Of a stretch of DNA of 64,000 bases, positions 8,186-16,696 are shown one piece after another. The notes under the pieces were generated by a model. The model was given only the letters and a program-made list of their open reading frames with translations, did no database searches and had not been told where the DNA came from. The stretch spans positions 62,001-126,000 of the forward strand of contig NZ_ML137220.1 of NCBI RefSeq assembly GCF_004015795.1, written 5' to 3'. Position numbers and translations under genes: made by a program. How positions within the stretch are numbered: the stretch's first letter is position 1; each line of letters opens with the position of its first letter. This DNA is from Falsirhodobacter deserti (GTDB lineage: Bacteria > Pseudomonadota > Alphaproteobacteria > Rhodobacterales > Rhodobacteraceae).

Positions 8186-8650
8186 ATGACCAAGATGACA
8201 ATCGAGGAGATGACACGCGACGATCTGACCGCGATGATCCTGCGCGCCAAGAAGCGCGCAGGGCTTGGCTGGTCCGAGATCGCGGAGAAGATCGGCATGT
8301 CGCCGGTCTGGACCCATTCGGCCGCGACGGGAATGAACGCTTTTCCCGAAGACAAGGCCCGCGCCTTCGCGAACCTGTTGGGCCTGCCCGACACCGTGAT
8401 GGACCTGCTGACCGAAAGCCCGCTGAAGGTCTGGGACCAGGCCGTTCCCACCGATCCCTGCCTTTACCGCTTCTACGAGATCGTGGGCGTTTATGGCCCC
8501 ACGCTGAAGGCGCTGATCAACGAAGAGTTCGGCAATGGCATCATGTCCGCCATCGATTTTTCGATGCAGCTGGAAAGGGAGCCGAACCCGAAGGGCGATC
8601 GCGTGAAGCTGACCATGTCCGGAAAGTACCTCGCCTATTCCAACTGGTAA
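8186..8650 (+). CDS. cynS: Cyanate hydratase (cyanase)
   Basis: 154-aa cyanase, which converts cyanate and bicarbonate into ammonia and CO2 and works as a decamer. An N-terminal helix bundle (K-A-G-L-G-W-S-E-I-A pattern) precedes the C-terminal catalytic domain. The three active-site residues known from the E. coli enzyme (R96, E99, S122) appear at R95, E98 and S121. Length matches the usual 146-156 aa. It sits inside the nitrite assimilation operon, 12 bases after nirD and 24 bases before the formate/nitrite channel gene, so ammonia from cyanate and nitrite would be produced together. Confidence 0.96.
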   Translation: MTKMTIEEMTRDDLTAMILRAKKRAGLGWSEIAEKIGMSPVWTHSAATGMNAFPEDKARAFANLLGLPDTVMDLLTESPLKVWDQAVPTDPCLYRFYEIVGVYGPTLKALINEEFGNGIMSAIDFSMQLEREPNPKGDRVKLTMSGKYLAYSNW

Positions 8651-8674
8651 GAAGAACAACAGGAAGGTTCCACG

Positions 8675-9514
8675 ATGTCCTACGTCAACCCATCCGACCT
8701 CGCGCGAAAGATGATCGATGCAGGCGCCTCCAAGGCGCTGATGTCGACCAAGGACACGCTGATCCGCGCGTATATGGCGGGGGCGATCCTTGCCCTTGCC
8801 GCCGCCTTCGCCGTGACCGTGACCGTGAACACCGGCAATCCGCTGATCGGGGCGCTGCTGTTCCCCGTCGGGTTCTGCATGCTGTACCTCATGGGGTTCG
8901 ATCTGCTGACGGGCGTGTTCACGCTGGTGCCGCTGGCCCTGCTGGACAAGCGGCGCGGCGTGACGATGAAAAGCCTGTGGCGCAACTGGGGCCTGGTGTT
9001 CGCGGGCAACTTCTTTGGCGCTTTCACCGTGGCGATCTTCATGGCGGTCATCGTCACCTTTGGCTTCACCACCGAACCCAATGCCGTTGGCCAGCAGATC
9101 GGTCATATCGGGGAAGGGCGCACGCTGGGTTACGCCGAACACGGCGCTGGCGGGATGCTGACGCTGTTTATCCGCGCCGTGATGTGCAACTGGATGGTAT
9201 CCACGGGCGTCGTGGCTGCGATGATGTCCACCTCCGTTTCAGGCAAGATCATGGCGATGTGGATGCCGATCCTCGTCTTCTTCTACATGGGGTTCGAGCA
9301 TTCCATCGTGAACATGTTCCTGTTCCCTTCGGGCATCATGCTGGGCGGCCAGTTCACCGTCATGGATTACCTGATCTGGAACGAGATTCCGACCGTTCTG
9401 GGCAATCTTGTCGGCGGCCTGACCTTTGTGGGCGCGATGATCTACGCCACGCATTACCGTACATCCCCTGCACGTGACGCGGTGGAAGACCCCATCGGCG
9501 TGCCCGCCGAATAA
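8675..9514 (+). CDS. Formate/nitrite transporter family channel (NirC/NasH-like)
   Basis: 279-aa integral membrane protein of the FNT family of pentameric anion channels. Six hydrophobic helices with FNT marks: A-G-A-I-L-A-L-A-A in helix 1, G-N-P-L-I-G-A-L-L-F-P-V-G-F, F-A-G-N-F-F-G-A, and N-W-M-V-S-T-G-V in helix 4. Position in the nitrite reductase operon implies nitrite uptake or export, and with cynS as neighbour cyanate is also conceivable. In Paracoccus the equivalent gene is nasH. AGGAAGG precedes the start. Confidence 0.92.
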   Translation: MSYVNPSDLARKMIDAGASKALMSTKDTLIRAYMAGAILALAAAFAVTVTVNTGNPLIGALLFPVGFCMLYLMGFDLLTGVFTLVPLALLDKRRGVTMKSLWRNWGLVFAGNFFGAFTVAIFMAVIVTFGFTTEPNAVGQQIGHIGEGRTLGYAEHGAGGMLTLFIRAVMCNWMVSTGVVAAMMSTSVSGKIMAMWMPILVFFYMGFEHSIVNMFLFPSGIMLGGQFTVMDYLIWNEIPTVLGNLVGGLTFVGAMIYATHYRTSPARDAVEDPIGVPAE

Positions 9515-9541
9515 CCCCTTCACCCCAGCCGGAGACGCGCC

Positions 9542-10333
9542 ATGACGTTCCACGCCACGAACTTTCCCACGGGTCGCATCACGCTGGTCGGCGCGGGGCC
9601 CGGCTCGGCCGACCTTCTGACACTGCGCGCCGCTGCGCGTCTTCAGGCGGCCGATGTCGTCTTCTTCGACCGGCTGGTCGATCCCGAGGCGGTGGCCATG
9701 GCCAATCCTGCGGCTGAACGGGTCTTCGTTGGAAAAGAGGTTGGCTGCCACGCATGGCCGCAATCGCGGATCGACGCGGCAATCACGCAGGCAGCCCTGT
9801 TGGGCCTGAACGTGGTTCGTCTTAAGTCCGGTGATCCTTCCGTCTTCGGCCGAGCCTGCGAGGAGATCGAGGCCGCACGCGCCTGCGGCATCGAGGTGGA
9901 GGTGGTGCCCGGTATCACCGCTGCCAGTGCCGCTGCTGCCAGCATGCTGCGCCCGCTGACCGAACGCGGTCAGACTGACCGTCTGGTGCTGGCCACCGGC
10001 ACATGCCGCACGGATGAGGAATGGTCAGGCATTGCAGATCTGGCGCAGCCGGGCACGACGCTGGTCATGTACATGGCGATGAAGCGTCTGGACGCTGTCA
10101 CGGCCGACCTTTTGCGGGCGGGCGTGCCAGCCGGAACAGAGGTGACGATCTGTTCGCAGGTCAGCAAGCGCGCGGAACGGCAGTTGGTCACCTCGGTCGG
10201 CGGGATGGCTTTGGACGCCGCCCGCGCGGGCATCCGTGACTGTGCGGTTGTCTTCATCCGCTTGTCAAAACAAATGCCCTCACGGGCATCCTCACGAACG
10301 CCGTCAGCGGCCACGGCCCGACCTTTGTGCTGA
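9542..10333 (+). CDS. cobA: Uroporphyrinogen-III C-methyltransferase (SUMT)
   Basis: 263-aa SAM-dependent methyltransferase forming precorrin-2, the first step to siroheme. Motifs: V-G-A-G-P-G-S-A-D-L-L-T at the N-terminus, D-x-V-V-F-F-D-R-L-V, R-L-K-S-G-D-P-S-V-F-G-R, and E-V-V-P-G-I-T-A-A-S. It lacks the CysG dehydrogenase/ferrochelatase half. Its place at the end of the nirBD operon fits a dedicated siroheme supply for NirB. Could also be named cysG-like; a separate precorrin-2 oxidase must be elsewhere. Confidence 0.93.
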   Translation: MTFHATNFPTGRITLVGAGPGSADLLTLRAAARLQAADVVFFDRLVDPEAVAMANPAAERVFVGKEVGCHAWPQSRIDAAITQAALLGLNVVRLKSGDPSVFGRACEEIEAARACGIEVEVVPGITAASAAAASMLRPLTERGQTDRLVLATGTCRTDEEWSGIADLAQPGTTLVMYMAMKRLDAVTADLLRAGVPAGTEVTICSQVSKRAERQLVTSVGGMALDAARAGIRDCAVVFIRLSKQMPSRASSRTPSAATARPLC

Positions 10334-10391
10334 CGCATCGTCCTCCAGCCCGCTGTCGTGCCCGTTTCAGAAGCCTGTCCGGCCTGTATTC

Positions 10392-10420
10392 TTGACATTT
10401 GTCGCGCATGGGCGTGGTGA
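10392..10420 (+). promoter_or_regulatory. Possible sigma-70 promoter for the alanine/glycine symporter gene
   Basis: A perfect TTGACA hexamer at 10392-10397 lies about 55 bases before the symporter start. The -10 region around 10415-10420 (TGGTGA) is a poor match, so this is only a candidate. Confidence 0.25.
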
Positions 10421-10451
10421 TGTAGGAAACGACAACATAACGGGGGCATGA

Positions 10452-11918
10452 ATGGACGGATTGGGAAACTTCTTGGGAGCGGTCGGCAGTATCGTCTGGG
10501 GGCCGTACATGCTGATCCCGCTCCTGCTGGGAACGGGTATCTATCTGACGGGGCGCTTGGGCTTCATCCAGTTCCTGCGGTTGGGGCCAGCCCTGCGCCT
10601 TGGCCTGATCCGCCGCAAGGATGAGGGCGCCGAAGGCGACATCTCGCAGTTTCAGGCGTTGACGACGGCAATGGCGGCAACCGTGGGCACGGGCAACATC
10701 GTGGGTGTTGCGACGGCCATCGCCGTTGGTGGGCCCGGCGCGCTGTTCTGGATGTGGATCACGGCCCTGCTGGGGATGGCATCGAAATATTCCGAAGCTT
10801 TCCTTGGCGTCCGCTTCCGCACCACCGACGCTGCCGGCGAAAAATCGGGCGGTCCGCAATATTATCTGGAGCGGGGGATTCCGAACGGCTTCGGCAAGCT
10901 TCTTGCCCTTGCCTTTTCGATCTTCGCCGTCTGCGCCTGCTTCGGCATCGGCAACATGACGCAAGGCAACTCCATCGCGTCCAACCTAGAGCGCAGCTTG
11001 GCGCTGCCGACCTGGGCAACGGGACTGGTCCTTGCGGCCATGACCCTTCTGGTGCTGGTGGGTGGCATCAAATCCATCGGCAAGGTCACGGCCAGACTCG
11101 TGCCGCTGATGATCCTTTTCTATGTGGCGGCTGCCCTGTACATCCTGCTGGTGAATATCACGGACGTTCCCGGTGCCATCGGGCAGGTGTTCAGCTCGGC
11201 CTTCACCGGCAGCTCGGCGGTTGGCGGCTTCCTTGGTTCCACCATCATGATCGCGGTGCAATACGGGGTCGCGCGGGGCATCTTCTCGAACGAATCCGGG
11301 ATGGGTTCGGCGGCGATCGCGGCGGCTTCGGCACAAACGACCCACCCTGTGCGGCAGGGCCTGGTGTCGATGACGCAAACCTTCATCGACACGATCATTG
11401 TCGTCACCTGCACCGGGCTTGTGATCATCACGACCGGCGTTTGGCAGCAGACGGACACTGCCACTGGCGAGCAGATCTCGGCCGCCATCATGACGGGTGA
11501 GGCGTTCACGCACGGCCTTCCGGGCGACTGGGGCCACTGGGTTGTGACACTGGGGCTGGTGCTCTTCGCCTATTCCACCATCCTTGGATGGGCCTATTAC
11601 GGAGAGCGGAACGTGGAGCGTCTGATCGGCCGCGGCGGCGTGATGCCGTTCCGGGTGCTTTTTTCGATCGTCGTGTTCTTTGGCTGCACGTTCCAGCTTG
11701 GCGTCGTCTGGAACTTCTCGGACGTGATGAACGGGTTGATGGCCATTCCGAACCTGATCGGTCTGCTGATCATGTCGGGCCTGATCGCGCGCGAAACGCG
11801 CCACTACCTGCGTCACGATCCCAAGCTGGAAGCCAGCAAGGCCGAGATCGAGGCATTCATGCAGGGCCAGCCGGATTGGGATGAATGGAAAGCATCCGAA
11901 CGTTCGGCGCATCGCTGA
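10452..11918 (+). CDS. Alanine/glycine:cation symporter family protein (AGCS)
   Basis: 488-aa inner-membrane secondary transporter importing alanine or glycine with Na+. Around eleven hydrophobic helices. The AGCS signature is clear: Q-A-L-T-T-A-M-A-A-T-V-G-T-G-N-I-V-G-V near residues 70-90 and G-V-A-R-G-I-F-S-N-E-S-G-M-G-S near 275-290. Length matches the family. It is monocistronic: a 118-base gap precedes it and a strong bidirectional terminator follows the stop. Confidence 0.95.
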   Translation: MDGLGNFLGAVGSIVWGPYMLIPLLLGTGIYLTGRLGFIQFLRLGPALRLGLIRRKDEGAEGDISQFQALTTAMAATVGTGNIVGVATAIAVGGPGALFWMWITALLGMASKYSEAFLGVRFRTTDAAGEKSGGPQYYLERGIPNGFGKLLALAFSIFAVCACFGIGNMTQGNSIASNLERSLALPTWATGLVLAAMTLLVLVGGIKSIGKVTARLVPLMILFYVAAALYILLVNITDVPGAIGQVFSSAFTGSSAVGGFLGSTIMIAVQYGVARGIFSNESGMGSAAIAAASAQTTHPVRQGLVSMTQTFIDTIIVVTCTGLVIITTGVWQQTDTATGEQISAAIMTGEAFTHGLPGDWGHWVVTLGLVLFAYSTILGWAYYGERNVERLIGRGGVMPFRVLFSIVVFFGCTFQLGVVWNFSDVMNGLMAIPNLIGLLIMSGLIARETRHYLRHDPKLEASKAEIEAFMQGQPDWDEWKASERSAHR

Positions 11919-11925
11919 AAATGAT

Positions 11926-11955
11926 AAGGGCCGGAGGATCCTCCGGCCCTTTTTC
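11926..11955. terminator. Bidirectional intrinsic terminator
   Basis: Perfect inverted repeat AAGGGCCGGAGGA (11926-11938) / TCCTCCGGCCCTT (11939-11951) followed by T's on the plus strand; the minus strand ends likewise in T's. It sits between the convergent symporter and sugar kinase genes, whose stops lie at 11918 and 11958, and should stop both transcripts. Confidence 0.9.
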
Positions 11956-11957
11956 CG

Positions 11958-12815
11958 TCAGGTCGGAACGATCGCCCCGCGATGGGCGATAACGCGCCCT
12001 GCAAGGCGGTGTCCGGCCTGCGCGGCAGAGATCACGTCCTCACCCCGCACAAGTGCTGCAAGGAAGGCCGCGTTGAAGCTGTCGCCAGCAGCGGTGGTAT
12101 CGACAGGCGTCACCGGGGCGGGCACGGGAACATGCCGCGTTTCGCCATCATGGATCAGGCAGCCATCCGGCCCCTGTTTCAGCACGACCAAAGGTACGCC
12201 CAAGCCTGCGATCCGTTTCAGCGTGTCCTGAGGGCTGGCATCGCCCCACATCAGAACCTCATCGTCGAAGGTTGGCAGAACGACCGATGACATGGACATC
12301 ACGCGGGCGAACATCTCGCGCGCGGCATCCTCGTGCCCTTTCCACAGACGCGGACGATAGTTGCCGTCGAAGGCAATCTTCGCCCGTGTCGCCTCCAACG
12401 CTGCGAACAGGCTGTCAGGATCATCCGAAAATGCGTAAAGGCTGATCCCCGAAAGGTAGACCCAATCCGCGTCAAGTTCCGGCGGGTTGCGGAAAAGGCG
12501 CCGCACGGCAGCGTCGCTGCGCCAATAGTGAAAGAAGCGCTCTCCCGACGCGTCGTTGGTGATCGAGTAGATCCCCGTCGATTCCCCTTCGCGCAGGACC
12601 AGCCGATCCTCCACCCTGTTTTCGGCCAGTGCCGCGCGAACCTGTGCCCCGAACGGATCATCGCCTATGGCCGAAGCGAAGGCGGACTTCGCCCCCCCGC
12701 GCGCAAGGTAGATGGCGGTGTTGAACGTATCGCCGCCCACCCCGATGTTATGCGTGCCGTCAGGCGCGAAGGCGATCTCGCCCATCGCCTCGCCCAGACA
12801 AATGATGTCAGTCAT
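11958..12815 (-). CDS. kdgK: PfkB-family sugar kinase, probable 2-dehydro-3-deoxygluconokinase
   Basis: 285-aa ribokinase-family enzyme, probably phosphorylating KDG to KDPG. PfkB marks: G-V-G-G-D-T-F-N-T-A-I-Y-L-A near residue 30, substrate region G-N-Y-R-P-R-L-W as in KdgK, and the catalytic D-T-T-A-A-G-D-S-F-N-A-A near 245 with the anion-hole glycine and base aspartate. I prefer the ATG at 12815 just after the TAG of the upstream dehydrogenase (TAG-G-ATG); a TTG 12 bases upstream is possible. Last gene of a minus-strand hexuronate operon and the logical next step after UxuA/UxuB across the divergent promoter. Confidence 0.87.
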   Translation of the reverse strand: MTDIICLGEAMGEIAFAPDGTHNIGVGGDTFNTAIYLARGGAKSAFASAIGDDPFGAQVRAALAENRVEDRLVLREGESTGIYSITNDASGERFFHYWRSDAAVRRLFRNPPELDADWVYLSGISLYAFSDDPDSLFAALEATRAKIAFDGNYRPRLWKGHEDAAREMFARVMSMSSVVLPTFDDEVLMWGDASPQDTLKRIAGLGVPLVVLKQGPDGCLIHDGETRHVPVPAPVTPVDTTAAGDSFNAAFLAALVRGEDVISAAQAGHRLAGRVIAHRGAIVPT

Positions 12816-12816
12816 C

Positions 12817-13860
12817 CTACCCCCCAAACGTGAGCTGGACCTTGACCGCGCGGCTTCGATCCGATGCCGCCGCGAAAGCCTCCAATGCCTGTTCCATCGG
12901 GAACGAGGCGGTGACCATGCGTTCGACAGGAATGCGGCCTTCGTTGATCAAAGAAACAGCCTGTTCGAATTCTTTATCGAAACGTTGCGTTCCGATGAAG
13001 CGGATTTCCTTGCCAACGATCAGGTTCAGCGGAACCGTCACATCGCCTGAAACGCCAACCTGCACCAGCGTGCCCTGCGGGCGCAGGCATTCGATGGCCA
13101 TGCGGATGGCAGGCGGGGCGGCAGAACATTCGAACGCAACGTCGAACTGGCCCTTCTGGGCAGCATAGGCTTCCATCGCGGCTGCATCGCGCGCCACGTT
13201 CACGGTCCGCGTCGCCCCCATGCCGGCGGCGACCTTCAGCGTTGCGTCCTGAAGATCGGTGACGACGATTTCCCCCGCGCCCGCCTCGGCGGCAAGGGCT
13301 ACGCAAAGCGCCCCGATGGGGCCAGCGCCTGTCACCAGCACCCGTTTGCCGGCCAGCGATCCGGCCTGATTGCGCGCGTGCAGGCATACGGCCAACGGTT
13401 CGGCGCAGGCGGCGGCGGCAAGCGACACCTGCGGCGCAACCTTCACGCATTGGGCCGCGCGGATCACCATTCGGTCGCGGAACATGCCCTGTTCATGCGG
13501 CAGATACATGGCAGAGCCTTTGAACCGCATGTTCAGGCAGTGCTGGTGCAGACCCTCGTCGCAAAAGCGGCAATCACCGCAGGGCTGGCTGGGGTTCAGC
13601 GCGACACGGTCGCCTGCTTCCAGCCCGGTCACGCCGGGGCCCAGCGAAAGCACCGTGCCTGCCGCCTCGTGCCCAAGGATGATAGGTTCGCGCACCCGCA
13701 CAGGACCGAAGCCGCCATGCTGGAAGTAATGCAGGTCGGACCCACAGATCCCCCCCGCGCCTACGGCCACCAGAACCTCGCCCTCGGCGGGGATGCCGGT
13801 ATCCGTTGTTTCAAGCCGGAGGTCGTTTTCGCCGTGCAGGCGGCAGATGCGGGTGGTCAT
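12817..13860 (-). CDS. Zinc-dependent alcohol dehydrogenase, L-idonate 5-dehydrogenase-like
   Basis: 347-aa medium-chain dehydrogenase. Catalytic zinc site G-I-C-G-S-D and G-H-E-A-A-G, the four-cysteine structural zinc loop (C-G-D-C-R-F-C-D-E-G-x-x-x-x-C), and Rossmann T-G-A-G-P-I-G-A. The H-G-G-F-G-P-V-R-V-R-E-P-I-I-L-G-H pattern is typical of L-idonate 5-dehydrogenase (IdnD), which oxidises L-idonate to 5-ketogluconate. In this context it could act on another sugar acid imported by the TRAP system. One base separates it from the TRAP permease stop upstream at 13862. Confidence 0.85.
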   Translation of the reverse strand: MTTRICRLHGENDLRLETTDTGIPAEGEVLVAVGAGGICGSDLHYFQHGGFGPVRVREPIILGHEAAGTVLSLGPGVTGLEAGDRVALNPSQPCGDCRFCDEGLHQHCLNMRFKGSAMYLPHEQGMFRDRMVIRAAQCVKVAPQVSLAAAACAEPLAVCLHARNQAGSLAGKRVLVTGAGPIGALCVALAAEAGAGEIVVTDLQDATLKVAAGMGATRTVNVARDAAAMEAYAAQKGQFDVAFECSAAPPAIRMAIECLRPQGTLVQVGVSGDVTVPLNLIVGKEIRFIGTQRFDKEFEQAVSLINEGRIPVERMVTASFPMEQALEAFAAASDRSRAVKVQLTFGG

Positions 13861-13861
13861 G

Positions 13862-15139
13862 TCAGTTCCCCATGATCGAGGGCAGCCAGGTGGCCAGCGG
13901 CGGGAAGAAGGACACCAACAGCAGCACGATGATGTTGGTCAGCAGGAAAGGCGTGATCGCGCGGATCACCGGCGCAAGCGGCAGCCGCGCAATGTTGGCG
14001 CAGATAAACAGGCACACGCCAACGGGCGGCGTGGTCAGGCCGATCATCAGGTTCAGCACGGCGAATGTCGCGAAATGCAGCGGTTCGATCCCGACAGCCT
14101 GGGCCAGTGCCAGAAGCGGCACGAACAGAATGATCAGCGCGGCGATGGTTTCCATGAACATCCCGACGAACAGCAGGATCAGGTTGATCAGCAGGATCAC
14201 GATGATGCGGTTGTCGGTGATGGACAGAACGCCGCTGGCAATTGCCTGCGGGATACGCTCGGCCACGAGGATCCAGCCGAAAACGTTCGCAAAGCCCACC
14301 AGAACCAGAATGCCAGCTGCCGAAACGGCGCTGTCGATGATGATCTTGGGAACTTGGCGCAGCGGAAGATCACGATACACGAAGGCACCGACGACGAACG
14401 CATAGATTGAGGCGACGATTGCAGTCTCTGTCGGTGTGGCAAGGCCGGAAAGCAAACCGCCGATGATCAGGCCGGTCATGGCCACGGCCCAGAACGCCCC
14501 GGTGAACGAACGTAGAAGCTCGCCGAAGCCCTGCCACGGCTGGCGCGGGAAGCCGCGTTTGCGCGCGATGATCCATGCCGTCAGCATCATGGCCAGGCCC
14601 ATCAGCAGGCCCGGAATGGCGCCCGCCATGAACATCTGCCCGACCGAGATGCCGGACAATGCCCCCACGATGATCATCGGAACCGAAGGCGGAATGATCG
14701 GCCCGACGGTGGAGGAGGCAGCCGTGATTGCCGCCGAAAAGTCGGCCGGATAGCCCGCCTTCTTCATCCCTGGGATCATCATGCCGCCGATCGATGCCGC
14801 ATCCGCCACGGCGGTTCCCGAAATGCCGCCGAACAGCATGGAGGCTGCAACGTTTGTCAGCCCCAACCCGCCGCGCGCCCAGCCCACCAGCGCGTTGGCC
14901 AGACGGACGATGCGTTCGGTGATGCCGCCCATGTTCATCAGGTTGCCGGCGAGGATGAAGCCCGGAATGCACAGCAGCACGAAGCTGTCCATGCCCGCGA
15001 ACATCTTCTGCGGGATCACCACCAGCGGCAGCCCCGCGTAAAGCACATAGCAGACCGAAGACAGCGCCAGCGTGATGGCCACGGGTATCCCGACGACCAG
15101 CCCCAGAAGAAAGGTGCCCAGAAGGACGAACAGATCCAT
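13862..15139 (-). CDS. TRAP transporter large permease (DctM family)
   Basis: 425-aa inner-membrane subunit of a tripartite ATP-independent periplasmic transporter. Around twelve hydrophobic helices; DctM marks such as G-G-I-S-G-T-A-V-A-D-A-A-S-I-G-G, I-I-P-P-S-V-P-M-I-I and M-I-G-L-T-T-P-P-V-G-V-C-L-F. Start ATG at 15139 follows the DctQ stop (TGA-C-ATG) with GAGG in front. Within an operon for sugar-acid breakdown, so the substrate is probably a hexuronate or aldonate. Confidence 0.93.
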   Translation of the reverse strand: MDLFVLLGTFLLGLVVGIPVAITLALSSVCYVLYAGLPLVVIPQKMFAGMDSFVLLCIPGFILAGNLMNMGGITERIVRLANALVGWARGGLGLTNVAASMLFGGISGTAVADAASIGGMMIPGMKKAGYPADFSAAITAASSTVGPIIPPSVPMIIVGALSGISVGQMFMAGAIPGLLMGLAMMLTAWIIARKRGFPRQPWQGFGELLRSFTGAFWAVAMTGLIIGGLLSGLATPTETAIVASIYAFVVGAFVYRDLPLRQVPKIIIDSAVSAAGILVLVGFANVFGWILVAERIPQAIASGVLSITDNRIIVILLINLILLFVGMFMETIAALIILFVPLLALAQAVGIEPLHFATFAVLNLMIGLTTPPVGVCLFICANIARLPLAPVIRAITPFLLTNIIVLLLVSFFPPLATWLPSIMGN

Positions 15140-15140
15140 G

Positions 15141-15641
15141 TCAGATATCCTCTTCCGGCCGAACGGGGCGGCCATCTTCGCTGCCGCGCAGCATTCCGAT
15201 GATGCGAAGCACCGCGAACAAGGCCAGCCCGACCATCAGCACAAGGATGGCACCATGGACGAAATCCATGCGCAGGCCGCTGGCTGCCGCCGTCTGCCGG
15301 GCCCCGATCGACGTGAAGCGCCAAGCAGGGAAAATCAGTGCAACCATCACGCACAGCGTCGCGACTGCCGCGAGAAGCCGCAGCACCCACGGTGCGCGAC
15401 CGGGCAGCGCCTCCGACACGAGGTCCACGTTGACCATGTCTCCCGTGCGGAAGGCCAGTCCCGCGCCAAGCGCCGCGATGTAAAGAAGCGCAAAGCGCGA
15501 GATTTCCTCGGTCCAGACGACCGAAGTCATCAGACCGTTCCGGCCCATAAGCTGGATGACGACCGCCGCGCCGATGATGACGAAGGACAGGCCGGTAAGC
15601 GCGCGGAATACGCTTTCAAGAACGCGGGTGATGCTATGCAT
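15141..15641 (-). CDS. TRAP transporter small permease (DctQ family)
   Basis: 166-aa membrane protein with four hydrophobic helices, the size and topology of DctQ. V-V-W-T-E-E-I-S-R-F-A-L-L-Y and the G-A-G-L-A-F-R-T-G-D-M-V-N-V-D stretch correspond to the conserved DctQ W-x-E-E and H-x-x-x-D/G-x-x-x-V regions. Lies between genes for the binding protein and the large permease, all on one strand. Confidence 0.91.
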   Translation of the reverse strand: MHSITRVLESVFRALTGLSFVIIGAAVVIQLMGRNGLMTSVVWTEEISRFALLYIAALGAGLAFRTGDMVNVDLVSEALPGRAPWVLRLLAAVATLCVMVALIFPAWRFTSIGARQTAAASGLRMDFVHGAILVLMVGLALFAVLRIIGMLRGSEDGRPVRPEEDI

Positions 15642-15693
15642 GGCGACCTCGGATAAGTCCGGTCCGCGCCGCGCGTGGCGACGCGGGTCCGGT

Positions 15694-16668
15694 TCAGTTT
15701 TGCATGGCGAAGATCTGCTCGACCGTCGGGCGAAGTTCCTCGCTGACGCCGTTCACCACCGCATCGCGCGCCTTTTCGGCGAAGGCGGCTTCGTCGACTT
15801 CAACAAAGTTCACGCCCTTTTCTTCCAGGTCGGCGCGGATGGCTTCCTCGTTCTCAAGGAACAAGCCGCGTTCGTATTCCTGCGCGCGCTTGGCGGCTTG
15901 CGTCACGGCTTCCTGATCTTCGGCCGAAAGACCTTCCCATGTCAGTTCCGAGATCGCCAGATAGATCCAGGACCGGACGTGGTTGGTCATGTTGATGGTG
16001 CTTTGCACCTCGTTGAAGTTGGCGCTTTGCACCAGCGACAGCGGGTTTTCCTGCGCCTCGATCGTGCCGTTCTGCAGCGAGGTGAACACCTCTGAGAAAG
16101 CCATCGGCGTCGGCTGCGCACCAAGCGCCTGCCACACGTTCAGGAACAGCGGCACGTTCGGAACGCGCAGTTTCAGGCCGTTCAGCTCATCAGGCGTGGT
16201 GATCGCGCGGTTCGCACTCAGCTGCCGCGGGCCGCGGGCAAAATAGGCCAGCGGGCGGACGCCGGCTTTGTCGATGACCTGCTGCTCGATCTCTTGTCCG
16301 ATCGGGCCGGAGGCGACCTCGTCCATCTGCTCCAGCGAGGTATAGGCATAGGGCAGGGCAAGCAGGGCCGCCATCGGGGCCCAGTTCTGCAGCGATTCGC
16401 CCGTGATCGTCATGTCGGCGGTGCCCAGCTGCATGCCGTTGATCAGGTCGATTTCCGAACCCAACGTGTCGTTGGGATAGATCTCGACAGCGATGCGCCC
16501 TTCGGACAGTGCCGAGACTTCCTCGGCGAACTTTTCGGCCGCCTTGTTCCAGATGTTCTGTTCATTGGCCAGGTGGCCAAGGCGCAGCGTAACATCCTGC
16601 GCGGCGGCTGCACCGGCGATGGCCTGCGCGGCAATAACTGCGGCGATGACACTTTTCAGGTTCTTCAT
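15694..16668 (-). CDS. TRAP transporter periplasmic substrate-binding protein (DctP family)
   Basis: 324-aa secreted binding protein. Signal peptide MKNLKSVIAAVIAAQAIAGA-type, cleaved near A-A-A-A-Q-D. DctP family marks: T-L-R-L-G-H near the mature start, E-I-Y-P-N-D-T-L-G-S-E, G-L-K-L-R-V-P-N-V-P with the anion-binding arginine, and L-Q-N-G-T-I-E-A-Q-E-N-P. I prefer the second ATG (16668), better spaced from GGGAGGAG than the one at 16674. First transporter gene after the repressor; the operon context suggests hexuronate/aldonate binding. Confidence 0.93.
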   Translation of the reverse strand: MKNLKSVIAAVIAAQAIAGAAAAQDVTLRLGHLANEQNIWNKAAEKFAEEVSALSEGRIAVEIYPNDTLGSEIDLINGMQLGTADMTITGESLQNWAPMAALLALPYAYTSLEQMDEVASGPIGQEIEQQVIDKAGVRPLAYFARGPRQLSANRAITTPDELNGLKLRVPNVPLFLNVWQALGAQPTPMAFSEVFTSLQNGTIEAQENPLSLVQSANFNEVQSTINMTNHVRSWIYLAISELTWEGLSAEDQEAVTQAAKRAQEYERGLFLENEEAIRADLEEKGVNFVEVDEAAFAEKARDAVVNGVSEELRPTVEQIFAMQN

Positions 16669-16696
16669 GATCATGGCTCCTCCCTCAAATCCATGG

